From Thermococcus sp. AM4 (lineage in GTDB: Archaea > Methanobacteriota_B > Thermococci > Thermococcales > Thermococcaceae): 64,000 nt of DNA. Below the pieces are notes generated by a model, which did no database searches, was not told the origin of the DNA, and saw only the letters and a list, made by a program, of their open reading frames with translations. Shown in pieces: positions 27,062 to 37,360 of this stretch. The position numbers and the translations under genes were made by a program. The stretch is from the NCBI RefSeq assembly GCF_000151205.2, contig NC_016051.1, positions 682,001-746,000 of the forward strand. Direction: 5' to 3'. How positions within the stretch are numbered: the stretch's first letter is position 1; every line of letters begins with the position of its first letter.

Positions 27062-28220
27062 TGGCCTTCCCCCAGATGACGGGCGCGTAGAGGGTTATAA
27101 ACCCGACCCCCAGGATGAGCGGGAGGAGAGGAAAGACTCCAGCGTAACCCCTGAGCTGGGCGACGTAGCCGAGGCTGACCTGACCGGCGAGCGTTCCGAG
27201 GTCGAAGAACATCGTGTAGATTCCCGAACCCATCGTCCTGATTCTCCTCGGAAGGTTGCCGAGGGCCATCAGCTGCATAGCCGGAACCGCCAAGCCAAAG
27301 CCGGCCCCGATTAGGGCGGCGCTGACGTAGGAGCGGGGCGGGAGGGTGTAGAGGTTGAGCAGGACGTAGCCGAGGAGGAGCAGGGTGAGGCCGAGGGTTA
27401 TCACGGGAAGGGGCCCGCGTTTGTCGGCGCTCTTACCGCCAACAACGCGCGTCATGAATGAGAACAGCCCGATGACCATCATGTAGTAGCCGAAGAGACT
27501 CTGGGGAAGGGAGAGGGACTTGTAGAGGGCTGGGAGGTATGTGGTAACCCCCGCGTAGCTCATAGAGAAGAGGAAGAGCGTCAGCGATGCTGAGACGAAG
27601 GTTACCCTTAACAGCTCGCGGTAGCTGGCCCTCTCGTGCTCTCTCGGCTTGACGACTTCACCTGCCTCGCACCACGCGATGAGCGCGAAGAGTGCCCCAA
27701 CTCCGGAGAAGAGAGCGGTGAGGGCAAAAGCTCCGGCGAAGCCTATCACGTCGGAGGCGTAGCCACCTATGGCCGGCCCGATTATGTTGCCGAGGGAGAA
27801 CATCATGCCACGCCAGCCAAGGGTCTCGCCAACCCTTCCCTCTGGGGCCAAATCAACGGCCGTTGAGAGGCTTGAAGGGAAGAAGAGGCCCATCGAGAAG
27901 CCGTGAATGGCCCTTGCGAAGGCGAAGAGGTAAACGTTGGCGCTTATTGCTGAGACCACGTAGAGAATTCCGGCGAGGAGGCCGAGCAGGTTCCCGCCGA
28001 CGAGGGCGTGGAAGCGATAACCTCTGTCTCCAACTGCACCCCCTATCGGCTTGGAGACGAGGGCGAGAAATGAAGTAACACCCGCCACGAGGCCGACGAG
28101 AAAGGGCTCGGCGTGGAGGCTCACAAGGAACGGGGAAACGACCGGGGTAACGACGCTTATCCCGAGGAAGAAAAAGAAGGTCGAGATATTGAGAAGCCAG
28201 ACGTTCCTCATCGAGGCCAC
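27051..28220 (-). CDS. MFS transporter
   Basis: A 389-residue permease with twelve predicted helices. Motif A is partly kept after helix 2 (KPIGGAVGDRGYRFH). The substrate is unknown. GTG 28220 overlaps the stop of the asparaginase gene (TAGTG), with GGAGG ten bases before it; ATG 28211 is an alternative. It overlaps the radical SAM gene at its end, so the two are co-expressed, but this does not name a substrate. Confidence 0.85.
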   Translation of the reverse strand: MASMRNVWLLNISTFFFFLGISVVTPVVSPFLVSLHAEPFLVGLVAGVTSFLALVSKPIGGAVGDRGYRFHALVGGNLLGLLAGILYVVSAISANVYLFAFARAIHGFSMGLFFPSSLSTAVDLAPEGRVGETLGWRGMMFSLGNIIGPAIGGYASDVIGFAGAFALTALFSGVGALFALIAWCEAGEVVKPREHERASYRELLRVTFVSASLTLFLFSMSYAGVTTYLPALYKSLSLPQSLFGYYMMVIGLFSFMTRVVGGKSADKRGPLPVITLGLTLLLLGYVLLNLYTLPPRSYVSAALIGAGFGLAVPAMQLMALGNLPRRIRTMGSGIYTMFFDLGTLAGQVSLGYVAQLRGYAGVFPLLPLILGVGFITLYAPVIWGKANAR

Positions 28221-29140
28221 TAAACACCAGCCTCCGGTTCGTCCATGCCGTCCTTCATGAAGGCGTAGCTCATGTGCTTGGTGTTCTTGGCGAAGCCCAC
28301 GTTGCCCCTTGCATCAACCATGATGATGCCCATGGTGTCCCTGCCGAAGTACTTCGTGGCTAGGCTTATCGCGGCTTCGCTCGCGGCCTGGGCGTCGAGT
28401 CCGAGCCTGACGAGGTCGGTGGCACTCTTCGCCAGAGCGAGCTTTATCGCGACCTCTCCGAGACCGGTGCAGGAAGCTCCAGCCACTTCGTTGGCGTAGG
28501 TTCCGCCACCGATTATAGGCGTGTCGCCAACGCGACCGAACATCTTGAGGAAGACCCCGCCGGTTGAAGTCCCGGCAACGACTTCGTCGCCATCGAAGGC
28601 AACGGCTCCAACGGTGCTCCTTAAAACCTCGGGGTACTCCTTGATTAGCTCGTTGAGCTTCTTCCAGTGCCTCGTTTCGCCCTTCTCGATGAGCTTCTTC
28701 CTCAGCTCTTCCCACTGCTTGAGCCTCTCCTCCGTTACCGGGTCGTACTCCTCGAAGCCGAGAAGCCTTGCGAACTTCACGGCACCCTCGCCGATTAAAA
28801 GGACGTGGTCGGTCTTCTCCATGACCTTCCTCGCGACGCTTATCGGGTTCTTAACGCCCCAGATTCCAGCAACGGCTCCTGCCTCAAGGGTCTTCCCGCG
28901 CATTATGGCGGCATCCATCTCAACTTTTCCGTCGAGGGTTAGAACGCTCCCGGTTCCGGCGTTGAAAATCGGGTTGTCCTCAAGCGCCTTTACCGCTTCC
29001 TCGACAGCATCAAGAGCGGAACCCCTCTTCAGCTCGCGCCAGCCCGCTAAAACAGCTTCCCTAACACCCTCTATAACCTTTGGAATTCGCTCCTCCTTCC
29101 TTATTGTACCAGCGCCACCGTGAACTATTATCGCGGCCAT
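28220..29140 (-). CDS. Plant-type L-asparaginase / isoaspartyl peptidase (Ntn hydrolase)
   Basis: A 306-residue precursor of an N-terminal nucleophile hydrolase. It starts with AAIIVHGGAGTIRKEER, and autocleavage should occur before Thr in STVGAVAFDGDE (about residue 175), giving alpha and beta chains. GGGTYANE and the ASCTGLGE segment line the active site in the family. Such enzymes hydrolyse asparagine or isoaspartyl dipeptides, useful where heat damages Asn and Asp. ATG 29140 is chosen because the product then begins at the conserved first strand. A separate, unrelated asparaginase lies at 56.4 kb. Confidence 0.9.
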   Translation of the reverse strand: MAAIIVHGGAGTIRKEERIPKVIEGVREAVLAGWRELKRGSALDAVEEAVKALEDNPIFNAGTGSVLTLDGKVEMDAAIMRGKTLEAGAVAGIWGVKNPISVARKVMEKTDHVLLIGEGAVKFARLLGFEEYDPVTEERLKQWEELRKKLIEKGETRHWKKLNELIKEYPEVLRSTVGAVAFDGDEVVAGTSTGGVFLKMFGRVGDTPIIGGGTYANEVAGASCTGLGEVAIKLALAKSATDLVRLGLDAQAASEAAISLATKYFGRDTMGIIMVDARGNVGFAKNTKHMSYAFMKDGMDEPEAGV

Positions 29141-29193
29141 GAGAACCACCGGGAAAAGTTCCTTCGAAAGGTTAAAAGGATTGTGGAAACGGG

Positions 29194-30063
29194 TCAACCG
29201 GCGGATATAAGGAGTATCCCCGCTATCGCCAGGGCCAGACCCTCCCAGATCCTCGCGTTCGGCCTCTCTCCGAGCACGAGAACGGCCAGCAGGGAGGTTA
29301 TCAGAGGGTTTATAGCCGAGACCGGGGCCGAGATCTGGGATCCAACAATCTGAGTGGCATATACAAAGAGCAGCTGCCCGAGAAAGAGTCCGCTGAGAGC
29401 TGCCAGGGCCAGAACTTTGAGCTCCCTCAGGTTTACCTCCCGAACCTCGGGCCAGTACCTCGGGAGGAAGAGCGAAACACCGATGGCGGCGGAGAACATC
29501 CTCAGGGCGGCGAGGGGAAGCGGATCAAAGTACTTAGTCAGCCAGTCCATCAGGGTTATCGCCAGGCTCCACGAAACAGGGGCGAGGAGGGCGAAGACGA
29601 AGCCGAGGGGATCGGACCCTTCCCTTTCCTCGGCCCTCTTGACTATTGTGATGGCAAGGACTATCAGGAAAGCGCCCGCGTAGACCCTGATCGGAACCTT
29701 TCTGCCAAGGAAGAGGGCGGCCCATACAACGGCCCAGAGGGGGTAGGTGGAGGTAACCGGTACAGTTCTCGAAACGCCGAGGCGGTGGAGGGCGTTGAAG
29801 TAGAAGTAGTCCCCTATCACGAAGCCAAACTGGGCCGAGACGAAGGCCATGACGAGATACCTCGGCTCGGCCCGGAGGATCTCGTCGAACTTGCCAGTCA
29901 GGAGAAGGGTGAGTGCGTAGAAGACGGAAACCAGGTAAAGGCGGATGATGTTGACCGATACTGGGCTCTTTGAGCGCATGCCTATCTTTATCAGGATAGT
30001 GGAGGCCGCCCAGCCGAAGGCAGAGCCTATGGCAGCGAGAACGCCGAGGATGAGCTGGTTCAT
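29194..30063 (-). CDS. EamA/DMT-family transporter
   Basis: A 289-residue protein with ten predicted helices arranged as two repeated EamA halves (about residues 5-140 and 150-289). The conserved end of the second half (PLITSLLAVLVLGERP) is clear. Relatives export amino acids or other metabolites. The start ATG has no strong ribosome site; GTTTTTAAGTTT upstream looks like a TATA box, so the mRNA is probably almost leaderless. It may be the first gene of the leftward group ending with the radical SAM enzyme. Confidence 0.87.
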   Translation of the reverse strand: MNQLILGVLAAIGSAFGWAASTILIKIGMRSKSPVSVNIIRLYLVSVFYALTLLLTGKFDEILRAEPRYLVMAFVSAQFGFVIGDYFYFNALHRLGVSRTVPVTSTYPLWAVVWAALFLGRKVPIRVYAGAFLIVLAITIVKRAEEREGSDPLGFVFALLAPVSWSLAITLMDWLTKYFDPLPLAALRMFSAAIGVSLFLPRYWPEVREVNLRELKVLALAALSGLFLGQLLFVYATQIVGSQISAPVSAINPLITSLLAVLVLGERPNARIWEGLALAIAGILLISAG

Positions 30064-30123
30064 GATCGAAGGGATAACCCCTAAACTTAAAAACTTAACG
30101 TTTCGACGGTTTTCAAAAAGAGA

Positions 30124-30132
30124 CCTATAAAT
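30124..30132 (+). promoter_or_regulatory. TATA box of C/D sRNA 1
   Basis: CCTATAAAT is centred about 25 bases before the predicted 5' end of the C/D sRNA that starts near 30150, the usual archaeal distance from TATA to start. No protein gene lies downstream on this strand. Confidence 0.6.
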
Positions 30133-30149
30133 CCCCGGAACGAGTTAAC

Positions 30150-30208
30150 GGTGTGATGACCTCGGCAGTTGCTGACGCAAGGATGATGAGGATCTTGAGT
30201 GCTGATAG
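30150..30208 (+). ncRNA. C/D box guide sRNA 1
   Basis: All four boxes are present in order: C GTGATGA (30153-30159), a 12-base guide CCTCGGCAGTTG, D' CTGA (30172-30175), a 7-base spacer, C' ATGATGA (30183-30189), a 12-base guide GGATCTTGAGTG and D CTGA (30202-30205). The two equal 12-base guides are typical of archaeal double-guide C/D RNAs that direct 2'-O-methylation. By the fifth-base rule the predicted targets are CAAC-Um-GCCGAGG and CACU-Cm-AAGAUCC. Their place in rRNA or tRNA was not checked. Ends are approximate. Confidence 0.85.
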
Positions 30209-30223
30209 AGGTAAAGAGGTATC

Positions 30224-31342
30224 TCAGCCGTGGAACACGGTATGGGGCGGATATACGAACACCGATAGCTTTATGTCCTTCGGGGAGGTCTCTAAATAAG
30301 GCGGCATGCTAATTGGGATTATGATCGCTGGTGTCAGAGAATAAAACTCAGCACTTGCATCGTATTTGAAGATACCGAAGTGGCAGGCGTTGCCGGGTGA
30401 CCTGACCTTTATCGTTACGGCACTCTCGAAAAAGAAGGACTTGCCGAACGCCGGCGGATCCGGCAGCAGGGGGACGTTCTTTTTAAAATCATACGCGTGA
30501 AACTCCACGTAATCGTTTGGGTTAAGCGTATGCGTGTCCATTCTAAAGTAATAGCCATCGTTGGTGTTCAAAGAGTAACCGGCGCTTGCGCTGATCTTGG
30601 CTGTGCTATCTGGACTCAACTCCACAGTCACTGCCTCCGAGTAGCCGGTTGTCGGGCCTATATGCCCATCGGGAAGGAAGTCGTCGATGGCTTCATATGC
30701 CCCCTCTTTGCTCACGCGTAAACGGAGATCCTTGAGAGCCATGTCCGAAGATGACACGTCCCCACGGATCTTTGTTTTCGCGTAGTACTCAATTGTGTTG
30801 GTATCTATGGGGTAGTAATAGTAGAAGCCCTTAAGCTCAAGGACGCCCTTACCGCTGAAGAAAGACCCGGTCGTTGAAGTTATCCAGTCTATTGAGCCTG
30901 CGTAGTTCCAGTTAACGTTGGGTTCGATTGTGGAGCTAACTTTAACGCCGGAAACTTTGGTGCTGAAATGAACCCTGGCGAATTCTTCGAATTCCCTTTT
31001 TAGCGCTCGATATTGCGCGGGTGTAGCCCCTTCCACTATAAGGTAAGCGGGCACGTAGGTGTTTTCGCCCACCGGTCTGAGAGCCACCCCCACAAAGGTC
31101 ACGTTCTTTTCAGAGCCAAGTCCAATTCTCAAAGTTAGACGCTTTCCGGCGAGGAATTTTGAGACCTGTTTTACGGCATCTTTTCCGGTGAAAACTTTTG
31201 AAAAGCCCTTAAAATGCTCAAAAGGGGGCAGTGCCGGGGTTTTCAGGGGAGAAACGCCAGCGGTTACACCGTAGCTTGAGATCCCCACGAAGGCTATGAA
31301 CACCACCCCCAGAAGCACTATACCCAAAGGTTTCACGAACAT
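30224..31342 (-). CDS. Secreted protein, unknown
   Basis: A 372-residue protein with an N-terminal hydrophobic signal or anchor (about residues 5-28), then a beta-rich, aromatic exported part. No family is recognised. Visible features include a Tyr-rich stretch (GFYYYYPIDTNT near residue 173) and a single exported cysteine. A TATA element (CCCATAAAAATACC) and GAGGGGGATTC before the ATG support the start. It is convergent with the C/D sRNA gene. Codon use is more AT-rich than in neighbours, which may mean recent gain. Confidence 0.75.
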   Translation of the reverse strand: MFVKPLGIVLLGVVFIAFVGISSYGVTAGVSPLKTPALPPFEHFKGFSKVFTGKDAVKQVSKFLAGKRLTLRIGLGSEKNVTFVGVALRPVGENTYVPAYLIVEGATPAQYRALKREFEEFARVHFSTKVSGVKVSSTIEPNVNWNYAGSIDWITSTTGSFFSGKGVLELKGFYYYYPIDTNTIEYYAKTKIRGDVSSSDMALKDLRLRVSKEGAYEAIDDFLPDGHIGPTTGYSEAVTVELSPDSTAKISASAGYSLNTNDGYYFRMDTHTLNPNDYVEFHAYDFKKNVPLLPDPPAFGKSFFFESAVTIKVRSPGNACHFGIFKYDASAEFYSLTPAIIIPISMPPYLETSPKDIKLSVFVYPPHTVFHG

Positions 31343-31504
31343 GAATCCCCCTCGGTATTTTTATGGGCCCTTCGAAATACCTACCATGGCTTAGTTGTAT
31401 ACCAGGCCTTTATGAATTTTTCGATTTGATAGTAATTGACATCCACAAAAAAGTAAAGAGCAAGTTCAATGTTTGGTTAAACCCAGAAAGACCACCTCCA
31501 AAGA
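31343..31504. other. Intergenic spacer between two unknown genes
   Basis: The 162 bases hold the promoter and ribosome site of the 31342 gene at the left end (TATA about 31355-31366). The rest is AT-rich with no open frame or RNA motif that I can support. Confidence 0.5.
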
Positions 31505-31804
31505 TCACTTAAAACCCAAAAAGAACAAAACGATGATTAGGTAGAGGATAAAACTCGCCAAAAACAGCGTGAAAACGGCTTTTCTTATGTCTCTCCTCTT
31601 TGTGAACATCAGAGGCATCGACGAAAGAGCCGTATATAGGACAGATGAAACGAATGCCACGACGATTGGAGTTAGTGAAAAAGGCAAGTGCTTATCAATC
31701 CCAAGGTAATCAACGATGGCCGAGCCCGCGAGGATGAAATACGGAATGGAAAGAAAGAGGATAATCCCGTAACCCATCGCGATAACGACGTTTGTGGTCT
31801 TCAT
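31505..31804 (-). CDS. Small membrane protein, unknown
   Basis: A 99-residue protein with three predicted helices (about residues 7-30, 42-62 and 75-97) and a short positive loop MFTKRRDIRK between helices 2 and 3. I do not recognise it. AGGGGGCAACC precedes the ATG, which makes a real gene likely. It is AT-rich like the secreted gene next to it, and the two may be co-transcribed leftward. Confidence 0.65.
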   Translation of the reverse strand: MKTTNVVIAMGYGIILFLSIPYFILAGSAIVDYLGIDKHLPFSLTPIVVAFVSSVLYTALSSMPLMFTKRRDIRKAVFTLFLASFILYLIIVLFFLGFK

Positions 31805-31870
31805 GGTTGCCCCCTAATTCATGCTGTTACGTAAGTTGCAGCTATGGGGAGGAGCAAATAAAACAGAAGA

Positions 31871-32596
31871 TCACCCCTTCAAAAACGCCTCAACCAAATT
31901 CCTCGTCTCGTTTAAGGCCTCCAGTGGAATGCCCTTGGGCAGACCGCCGATTTCTCCCTTGACATCTTTGAGAACGCCCTCTCCAGCGCCAAGGAACATA
32001 CCCTCGCTGACTATTCCCCTGAAGTTGGCCGGCGGGAGCAACGCGACCGCCACACGGTTTCCTTCCTTCACGGTCAGGTCGTTGGTGACGACGGTAATGG
32101 CTCTGTCGCCGATGTTCACGTTGGTGACGAGAAGCCTGTCGGCGTTGGGGTGCTTGGCGACGCTCATAACCTCGCCGACCTTGATGTCGACCGCTATAAC
32201 GGGGTCGTTTATCTTGCCGAGGGCGAGGCGCCTGTCGAGACCTAGTATCGTGTTCAGGAAGAAGCGGATTTTGGCCACCTGCTCCTCAACCTTCTCGCGC
32301 TCGTCCTTTGAGGCGTTGCTTATGAACTTGTGGTGCCAGTCCTCTCCGCCAAGGGCCTCGATTATGGCTAAGGCTTTCTCCTTCAGGGCCTTCATCTGGG
32401 GGGTCTCAATGAGCTCCTTAGGCTCTATGTAGCTGTATCTCATCGCCTGTATCTCGGGGAGCATTTCCTTTCCGAGCTTTACCGCCCTCTTCTTGTCCCA
32501 GTGCCCCTTGAATTTCGCGCCCTCTATCGTCTTGAGGAACAGCTCTATCGCCTTCTCAGCCACGAGTAAGCGGTAATCCTTGCTCGTATCCCACAT
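31871..32596 (-). CDS. Protein with C-terminal tRNA-binding (EMAP/MetRS-beta type) domain
   Basis: A 241-residue protein. The C-terminal half (about 130-230) has the tRNA-binding OB fold seen in the MetRS C-terminus, EMAP II and Csa[29 protein letters not shown], then [15 protein letters not shown] (quoted in part). The N-terminal half is helical and charged. It is not a full synthetase, so it may act as a tRNA chaperone or synthetase cofactor. ATG 32596 is chosen (GGTGG five bases before); it lies 41 bases inside the TPR-like gene, so the two are coupled. Confidence 0.85.
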   Translation of the reverse strand: MWDTSKDYRLLVAEKAIELFLKTIEGAKFKGHWDKKRAVKLGKEMLPEIQAMRYSYIEPKELIETPQMKALKEKALAIIEALGGEDWHHKFISNASKDEREKVEEQVAKIRFFLNTILGLDRRLALGKINDPVIAVDIKVGEVMSVAKHPNADRLLVTNVNIGDRAITVVTNDLTVKEGNRVAVALLPPANFRGIVSEGMFLGAGEGVLKDVKGEIGGLPKGIPLEALNETRNLVEAFLKG

Positions 32597-33656
32597 TGCC
32601 GCCACCGCCAATCTGCTGGAGCACCTTGCTCTTAATGGTTTCGTTCGGTATGCTGAAGGCTATTGTCCTCGCCATGAGCTCGTCGCCCTCGTGGAGGTAC
32701 TCAACCGCAACCCTCGCGAGGACCCTTGACGACAGCTCGTCGTTCCTTATCAGTCTGACGAGACGCATTGCTAGATCCGGATAGCCGAGCTTTACGAAGT
32801 CCATCGCTATGCCCGAGAGATAACGGTCCGAGATCCCGAACCGGGAGAGGAGATCAAAGGCATCGTTGAAAACCTGCTCGCCGAGGTCTTTCCTGCCGTT
32901 GGCGAGCAACCAGAAGGATATCTCCAGAAACGCACCCCCCTTCACATCCGGGGGCATGTAGCGGGCCATCAGAACGGCTCCGTCGAGCCAGTCCTCGGCG
33001 AGGATCCTCCTGAGGAACTGAATGTCACCGGCAACTGCCCTCTCTATCAGGGCGGCCTTGGCCCTTGCAGTTTTTGCCGGAATCCCCAGTCCGGCGTGCT
33101 CGTAGACCTGAGAGGCCTCTCTGAGGAACTCAACCGCCCATTCTCCCGAGTCAATCCACTCGACGGAGAAGACCATTGAATCGCCGAGCTTCCGGAACAG
33201 ACGGAGGGCCTTCTCAGGTTCCTTACCCTCAACGGCCTTAACGGCCCTGAACGCCTCGTTGAAGAGGTACAGTGCGTCATCGTAAAAGCCCGCCCTGACG
33301 AGGTTGAGGGCAACGCCGATTAGGGCCTCCGCACGCCATGCCTCGATGCCTATCCCCCTCGCTACGGACATGGCCTCCCTGAGGAACTTGATCCCCTCCT
33401 TCTCGTCCCCAGCTGAGAGGAGGGCCTCCCCTATAACGGACAGTATAAGCGCCTTGGTCTTTCTATCTGGAGCCTCGTACCTGCACCGCAGGAGTTCCCT
33501 CTTAACGTAGCGGTAGTCGTCAAGCCGGGTAACCCTCTTGAGGAGCTCCGCCAGGAGTTCGGCCTTGACTACACCATCTCCCTCGCTCAGAATAAGCCTG
33601 ACCGCCTCATCAACTCGGTCTCTCCTCACGTACTCCTCTATCCTCTCCATCCACAT
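32556..33656 (-). CDS. TPR-like repeat protein, second of a tandem pair
   Basis: A 366-residue, all-helical protein made of degenerate 30-40-residue helix pairs (for example [25 protein letters not shown], shown here in part as [11 protein letters not shown]). No other domain is seen. The second half is clearly related to that of the next gene upstream: [24 protein letters not shown] and KVLQQI match RFLPPA, LNVTYWLF, AVFNDATEML and KVLRAI. It overlaps its neighbours on both sides. The tight link to a tRNA-binding protein suggests a scaffold in translation, but no function is known to me. Confidence 0.8.
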   Translation of the reverse strand: MWMERIEEYVRRDRVDEAVRLILSEGDGVVKAELLAELLKRVTRLDDYRYVKRELLRCRYEAPDRKTKALILSVIGEALLSAGDEKEGIKFLREAMSVARGIGIEAWRAEALIGVALNLVRAGFYDDALYLFNEAFRAVKAVEGKEPEKALRLFRKLGDSMVFSVEWIDSGEWAVEFLREASQVYEHAGLGIPAKTARAKAALIERAVAGDIQFLRRILAEDWLDGAVLMARYMPPDVKGGAFLEISFWLLANGRKDLGEQVFNDAFDLLSRFGISDRYLSGIAMDFVKLGYPDLAMRLVRLIRNDELSSRVLARVAVEYLHEGDELMARTIAFSIPNETIKSKVLQQIGGGGNVGYEQGLPLTRG

Positions 33657-34782
33657 CCACTAGGCCTCCCCCACCCCGTTCATTATTGGGACGCTCTGAT
33701 TCGATCATCGCATCGAGGTGCGACAGTGTGCTTTCAACACCCTTTATGGCCCTTAGTACCTTATCCCTAATAAGTATATCGCCAATCCTAGCGGCCAGTT
33801 CGCGGGCGTGGTCGACCTCACCCCTCCTCGCGTAGGCGATCGCTATCTCCCCCACAAGCTCGGAGAACCTCCGCTCGTCCTTCAAGAGACCGGCGAGAAC
33901 CAGGGCCTCCTTGAGCTTCCCTATGCGCAGGAGCTTGTAGGCGACGACCTCAATTTCGCTCTCCCTCACGTCGAACTTCCCCACGAGGAGCATCTCGGTT
34001 GCGTCGTTGAAAACGGCCCTCGCCAAATCGGGATAATCATGGATGAACAGCCAGTACGTGACGTTGAGCATCGCAACCGCACGCTCGGCTGGCGGCAGGA
34101 AGCGGGCCATCTGGAGCGCCCTATCGACGTCTCCCCTTTCGAGGAGCTCCGTAACGGCCGAGGAGCCCCTTTTGAACACCTCCCTTGCGATCTTTATTTT
34201 GGATTCTATCTCCCTCGCCTGCAGTTTGAAGCCTATGCTCTCGTAGATCTCCCCGGCCAGGCGGTAGAAATCGAGGGCGGTCTCGTTTGGGATCTCCTCC
34301 GCGCTCTTCTCAACCCTTCTGGAGAGGTTCACGAGGTTTGAGACGACCTCGGAGTACATGGCCCTGGCCGACTGGATCAGCTCAAAGGCCCGTCTGAAGG
34401 CGGCAAGTCCATCGCTGTACCTTCCAGACAGGACGAGGTTCTTGCCGATTATTCCGAGGACCTCCGCCCTGGCAACGGGGGAGCTTATCTTCTCCACGAG
34501 CTCGAGGGCACGCTGAAAGTGCATCTCCCCGTCCCGCTCCATCTCCAGGGCATAAAAAGCCCTGCCAACGTAGGACTCAGCCACCGCCCTGTCGATCGGC
34601 GATTTTATCTCGTTGAGCGCGTCGAGCAGCTGGGGGACGAACTCCTCCCTGTAAGATCTCGTCACGATCTCAGCTATCATTACAGTTCTCTTGAGGGGAT
34701 CCCTAACGCGGAGTGCCTCGGCAAAGGCCCCCCGATAGTTCCCAAGGCGAAGATGCTCCCTGAAGCGCTCCACCCTTTCCAC
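33610..34782 (-). CDS. TPR-like repeat protein, first of a tandem pair
   Basis: A 390-residue helical repeat protein, paralogous to the downstream gene. It has repeated helix pairs (AESYVGRAFYALEMERDGEMHF and similar) through most of its length, and a polar, likely disordered C-terminal tail after about residue 355 (ESERPNNERGGGG). The tail covers the region that overlaps the start of the next gene. GTG 34782 is the likely start, with a TATA-like CCTTTTAGG upstream; GTG 34773 is possible. Confidence 0.78.
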   Translation of the reverse strand: MERVERFREHLRLGNYRGAFAEALRVRDPLKRTVMIAEIVTRSYREEFVPQLLDALNEIKSPIDRAVAESYVGRAFYALEMERDGEMHFQRALELVEKISSPVARAEVLGIIGKNLVLSGRYSDGLAAFRRAFELIQSARAMYSEVVSNLVNLSRRVEKSAEEIPNETALDFYRLAGEIYESIGFKLQAREIESKIKIAREVFKRGSSAVTELLERGDVDRALQMARFLPPAERAVAMLNVTYWLFIHDYPDLARAVFNDATEMLLVGKFDVRESEIEVVAYKLLRIGKLKEALVLAGLLKDERRFSELVGEIAIAYARRGEVDHARELAARIGDILIRDKVLRAIKGVESTLSHLDAMIESERPNNERGGGGLVDVDGEDRGVREERPS

Positions 34783-34831
34783 CCTTCGCAGTTTGGGTTT
34801 GAAAACCTAAAAGGGTTTCGAAGTGGGGAGT

Positions 34832-36545
<1,714 letters not shown>

Positions 36546-36546
36546 T

Positions 36547-37212
36547 TCAATCTCCCTCCTCAACGAACTCGGAGAGCCTTTCATCTATATCGAGGATCTC
36601 CCTGAGGCTCTTTATCTTGAGGAAGTTCTCCCTCTCAAAGAGAAGCGCGACGTCGTGCTTGTAGGGGGACGCCTTCTGGACGAGGAGCGTGTTCTCGTCC
36701 GTTATGTACGTGAACCTTCCAGGGCTGTCATCGACCCACACTATCGGTTCCTCAGGATAGAGCTCCCTGATCGCCTGGAATTTCTGAAGCATGTCCCTCG
36801 TGCTCTTGAAGGTTATAACCGAGTCGAACTCATCGTACCAGTTCGTCTTTTTGAGGAAGATCACCTTTCCACCGGGATAGGTGTGCTCACCGGAGAAGCT
36901 TATAACAGTCCTTCCGGCCTTTCGAAGGGTTCTTACAACCCGTCTCGCGTGGGGCAGATCCTGGATGAAGCGCGGCATCAGGCGGTAGTACTCGTGTATC
37001 GTGCCCTGCGCAACCAGTTCGTGAATGACGCCGAGGTGGCGGTAGGTGAGCTTCCCCTTGATGAAGAGGAAGAGCGCGGTGTAGTACTCGTCGTAGAGAT
37101 CGCTCTCGATAACCGCGGGCATCGTCCTCTCTATCGCAAGTCTCAGGGCCTTTTCAACGGCCTGATGACTGTCCACGAGCGTCCCATCGAAGTCAAACAG
37201 GTACACCACCAT
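36547..37212 (-). CDS. HAD-superfamily hydrolase
   Basis: A 221-residue phosphatase-like protein. Motif I is FDFDGTLVDS near the start, motif II is in VISFSGEHT, and motif IV is WVDDSPG, with a helical cap between. The substrate is unknown. Although the frame is open for 50 more codons, ATG 37212 starts right at motif I. A divergent promoter region with a 12-base inverted repeat separates it from aIF1A. Confidence 0.87.
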   Translation of the reverse strand: MVVYLFDFDGTLVDSHQAVEKALRLAIERTMPAVIESDLYDEYYTALFLFIKGKLTYRHLGVIHELVAQGTIHEYYRLMPRFIQDLPHARRVVRTLRKAGRTVISFSGEHTYPGGKVIFLKKTNWYDEFDSVITFKSTRDMLQKFQAIRELYPEEPIVWVDDSPGRFTYITDENTLLVQKASPYKHDVALLFERENFLKIKSLREILDIDERLSEFVEEGD

Positions 37213-37261
37213 GGCCAACACTGTAAATATCTTCCGGGCAGGGAATATAACGGTTTGCCCG

Positions 37262-37312
37262 TGCAAAAATTTTAAAAGTCCAGGGTTGTACACGGAATGG
37301 AAAATTTTTGCA
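37262..37312. promoter_or_regulatory. 12-base perfect inverted repeat between divergent promoters
   Basis: TGCAAAAATTTT (37262-37273) and AAAATTTTTGCA (37301-37312) are exact reverse complements separated by 27 bases, and a TGTACA palindrome lies in between. The element sits between the HAD promoter (TATA-like GTTATATTCC, minus strand, about 37244-37253) and the aIF1A TATA box. It is a candidate operator or shared core promoter element. Confidence 0.6.
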
Positions 37313-37320
37313 AGGCGCAG

Positions 37321-37330
37321 GTTTATAAGG
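37321..37330 (+). promoter_or_regulatory. TATA box of aIF1A
   Basis: GTTTATAAGG lies 31-40 bases before the ATG at 37361, leaving a short leader that holds GGGGGTGATGCTC as the ribosome site. The following genes to 42 kb are close or overlapping, so this may be the main promoter of the run. Confidence 0.65.
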
Positions 37331-37360
37331 GCTCTAACCGAGTGAGTGGGGGTGATGCTC

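Noticed and set aside
32556-32611. Frameshift suspected at the overlap of the TPR-like and tRNA-binding genes
   Set aside because: Both frames read sensibly to their ends and the downstream start has a good ribosome site, so a normal overlap explains it.
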